Positions 4,525-6,133 of a stretch of 6,133 bases of DNA are shown here, piece by piece. Each line of letters opens with the position of its first letter. The stretch's first letter is position 1. The translations under genes were made by a program, and so were the position numbers. A model generated the notes under the pieces. That model did no database searches. It worked only from the letters and a program-made list of their open reading frames with translations, and was not told where the DNA came from. Source of the stretch: Candidatus Hydrogenedentota bacterium (GTDB lineage Bacteria > Hydrogenedentota > Hydrogenedentia > Hydrogenedentales > JAEUWI01); assembly GCA_030430835.1 (NCBI GenBank), contig JAUIKJ010000190.1, positions 1 through 6,133 of the forward strand, read 5' to 3'.

Positions 4525-6133
4525 ATGGTGCGTTATGCTTTGACCGCCTTGCTGCTGTTCACGGCCGTGGGTGCCGTCGCGCAGGAGCCTGCGCAGACCT
4601 TCTTTGTCGACGCGGCGCACGTGGGTGCCGAGGATGGCAGCAGTCGAAATCCTTTTCGGAGCATCGCCGCAGCCCTCGCTTCGACCACGGCCGGGCGGGG
4701 CGATCGCGTAGTCGTGCGCGCGGGCACCTACGCGGAGGTCATCGCGGTCGGGGCGGGCGAGAGCCTGCGCAGCGAGGACGGCGCGAACCACACTTTCATC
4801 ACCGGCAACCCGAATACGCCGGCGGACCTGGTGACCCTGGGACAGGGATCCCAGGTTGTCGGGTTTAGTATCGGCGAGACGGGCGGCGCCGCGGTGAAAG
4901 TGCCGCTCAATGGCAGTGCGACGATCTCCAACTGCGTGCTCTACGGGAGCGACCTAGGCCTCTTTGTGGAGGTGGATGCCGCCGCGGGTGTATTCAACAA
5001 CACCTTCTATCAGAATGGTAGTGGTGTGCGTGGCGGTCTGGATGCGACGATCGATCCGCTGAAAAACAATGCCTTTGCCGAGAACGGCACCGGCGTCAGT
5101 GTCGCGTCATCGGCCACGCTCAACAGTGGTTTCAACGCGTTTTTCAACAACGGTGTTGCGGTTGAAGGCGCGTTCCCGGCCGACACCGATTTCGTCAGCA
5201 ACCCGCTTTTTGTGGCGCCCGAGGCCCTGAACTTACACCTGCGCGCACCGTCGAATCTGCGGGATGCCGGCGATCCCGCGGCCGAATTCAAGGATCGCGA
5301 TGGATCACTGAACGACGTGGGCGCCGACGGCGGTCCAGACGGTGCGCGCGATACCGTCGCGCCGCAGATTCTCGTGGATGCCGAACCGGCATCGCTGCAG
5401 GGGCCCGCGCCGCTGGCAATTCTCTTCGATGCGGGCGCGAGCCAGGACGAATGGGGCATCGCCAGTTTCGAGTGGGATTTTGATGCGCTGGACGGCATTT
5501 CCGCCGAGGGCTTTGGGAGTATTGTCCCGGTGCTCTACGACACGCCCGGCGAGTACCTCGTAACCCTGCGATTGACCGACAACTCCGGCCTGGAAAGTGA
5601 GACGAACTTCAACGTGGTCGTCGGGGATCCGCCGCTTATCAACGTCACCGCGTCGCCGGCGATTGGTCCCGCGCCTCTGAGCGTACAGTTCGATTCCGGT
5701 TTCAGCGGTGCGCCGGGGGGCTTGCTCTTTGATTGGGATTTCGATGGCGACGGCAACTTTGACAGCGCCGATGAAAACCCGCGCTTTACCTACACCGAGT
5801 TGCTGCCCCCGGGGCAGTATCCGGTGTTGCTCAATGTGCAGGATGCGGATCAAGTGTCCGCGCAGCAGCGCATCTTTGTCACCCTGACGGAGTTCGAGAC
5901 GGCGGCCAGCGCCGGATTCGCAACGGGTGAGCAAGGTATCCTGGCCGTAGACGACCCGGCGAATCCGGTGGACGGCGTAGCCGTGGTCGTGCCGGCGAAG
6001 GCCTTCAACACGCCGGTACGCGTCGGCATCAGCGCCGTGCCGGAGGGTGCCCTGCCGCTGGATCCGCCGGGGGAGGTGCTGGCCTTCGCGAACTTCTCGC
6101 CGGTGAAGCTACGCTTTGGCCGGGAGGTTTCCA
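4525..6133 (+). CDS. Secreted right-handed beta-helix protein with two PKD domains, C-terminus beyond right edge
   Basis: 536 codons are readable and the frame is open at the window edge. Residues 1-19 are a signal peptide (MVRYALTALLLFTAVGAVA, likely cut before Q20). A beta-helix domain follows: its cap is TFFVDAAHVGAEDGSSRNPF with GDRVVVRAGTYAEVI (25-73), then N/G-rich rungs, closing with NPLFVAPEALNLHLRAPSN (226-244), LRDAGDP and DVGADGG (264-270). PKD domain 1 spans about 278-367 (FEWDFDALDG, YDTPGEYLVTLRLTDNSG) and PKD domain 2 about 369-455 (FDWDFDGDGNFDSADENP with a DxDGDG calcium-type loop, then GQYPVLLNVQDAD). From about 470 a further domain begins (GVAVVVPAKAFNTPVRVGIS, later LAFANFSPVKLRFGREV) that resembles ZU5-like segments of bacterial surface proteins. 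Such proteins bind or process polysaccharides or mediate surface contact. No catalytic residues typical of a polysaccharide lyase can be assigned, so no enzyme name is given. Transcribed away from scpA by its own promoter. Confidence 0.85.
   Translation, partial: MVRYALTALLLFTAVGAVAQEPAQTFFVDAAHVGAEDGSSRNPFRSIAAALASTTAGRGDRVVVRAGTYAEVIAVGAGESLRSEDGANHTFITGNPNTPADLVTLGQGSQVVGFSIGETGGAAVKVPLNGSATISNCVLYGSDLGLFVEVDAAAGVFNNTFYQNGSGVRGGLDATIDPLKNNAFAENGTGVSVASSATLNSGFNAFFNNGVAVEGAFPADTDFVSNPLFVAPEALNLHLRAPSNLRDAGDPAAEFKDRDGSLNDVGADGGPDGARDTVAPQILVDAEPASLQGPAPLAILFDAGASQDEWGIASFEWDFDALDGISAEGFGSIVPVLYDTPGEYLVTLRLTDNSGLESETNFNVVVGDPPLINVTASPAIGPAPLSVQFDSGFSGAPGGLLFDWDFDGDGNFDSADENPRFTYTELLPPGQYPVLLNVQDADQVSAQQRIFVTLTEFETAASAGFATGEQGILAVDDPANPVDGVAVVVPAKAFNTPVRVGISAVPEGALPLDPPGEVLAFANFSPVKLRFGREVS
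4918..5163 (+). repeat. Degenerate beta-helix rung repeats (about 23 residues each)
   Basis: Four successive protein-level repeats share an Asn/Gly turn: ISNCVLYGSDLGLFV, FNNTFYQNGSGV, NNAFAENGTGV and FNAFFNNGVAV. The turn glycines are at residues 141, 165, 188 and 210, a period of 22-24 residues, which is the length of one turn of a parallel beta-helix. The DNA itself is well diverged, so this is an old structural repeat and not a recent tandem duplication. Confidence 0.65.

Noticed and set aside
4360..4791. Minus-strand open frame of 143 codons across the divergent promoter region
   Set aside because: It overlaps the signal peptide region of the beta-helix gene and both promoters, has basic low-complexity sequence and resembles no family.
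5401..5700. Possible recent tandem duplication of the two PKD domains
   Set aside because: GPAPLAILFDAG and GPAPLSVQFDSG are alike in protein, but the DNA is well diverged, as expected for ordinary old PKD repeats.
5010..5934. Minus-strand open frames of 162 and 209 codons opposite the PKD region
   Set aside because: The plus strand encodes clear PKD motifs here. The minus frames are Ser/Ala/Arg-rich shadows.

Overview
The window is a GC-rich bacterial chromosomal segment with ordinary coding density. It holds a leftward (minus-strand) block of housekeeping genes and one divergent rightward gene for a secreted protein. Reading leftward from 4347, the order is scpA (condensin kleisin), yraN (UPF0102 nuclease-fold protein), a 181-bp gap with a candidate promoter, aroF (DAHP synthase with an N-terminal regulatory domain), scpB (condensin partner), rluB (rRNA pseudouridine synthase), and then the N-terminal part of a secreted beta-propeller protein that runs off the left edge. 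Rightward from 4525 is a large secreted protein with a signal peptide, a right-handed beta-helix, two PKD domains and the start of a probable ZU5-like domain. It runs off the right edge.

No mobile element, tRNA, rRNA, CRISPR array or phage gene is visible. The two edge genes have no in-window stop on one side. They were read directly from the sequence and are open to the edge.

Gene logic: scpA and scpB encode the two accessory subunits of the SMC condensin and are usually adjacent. Here yraN and aroF separate them. scpA and yraN overlap by about 17 bp. aroF and scpB are 2 bp apart, scpB and rluB share a 4-bp ATGA overlap, and the propeller gene follows rluB after 40 bp. This looks like two transcription units, scpA-yraN and aroF-scpB-rluB-propeller, possibly with read-through because no intrinsic terminator is visible between them. 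The 177-bp divergent region 4348-4524 is the most structured non-coding DNA. It carries a good sigma70-like promoter for the beta-helix gene, a weaker one facing scpA, nested inverted repeats around both -35 boxes, a perfect palindrome on the scpA -10 box, and a strong hairpin in the predicted 5' leader of the beta-helix gene.

Lineage: the secreted beta-helix plus PKD architecture, the planctomycete/Lentisphaera-style secreted propeller and the type I-beta DAHP synthase suggest a free-living Gram-negative-type bacterium, perhaps of the Planctomycetota, Lentisphaerota or Hydrogenedentota. This is low-confidence inference from protein style. I see no convincing case for an undescribed multi-gene system. 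The findings are mainly the divergent regulatory region, the unusual scpA/scpB arrangement and the two secreted proteins.
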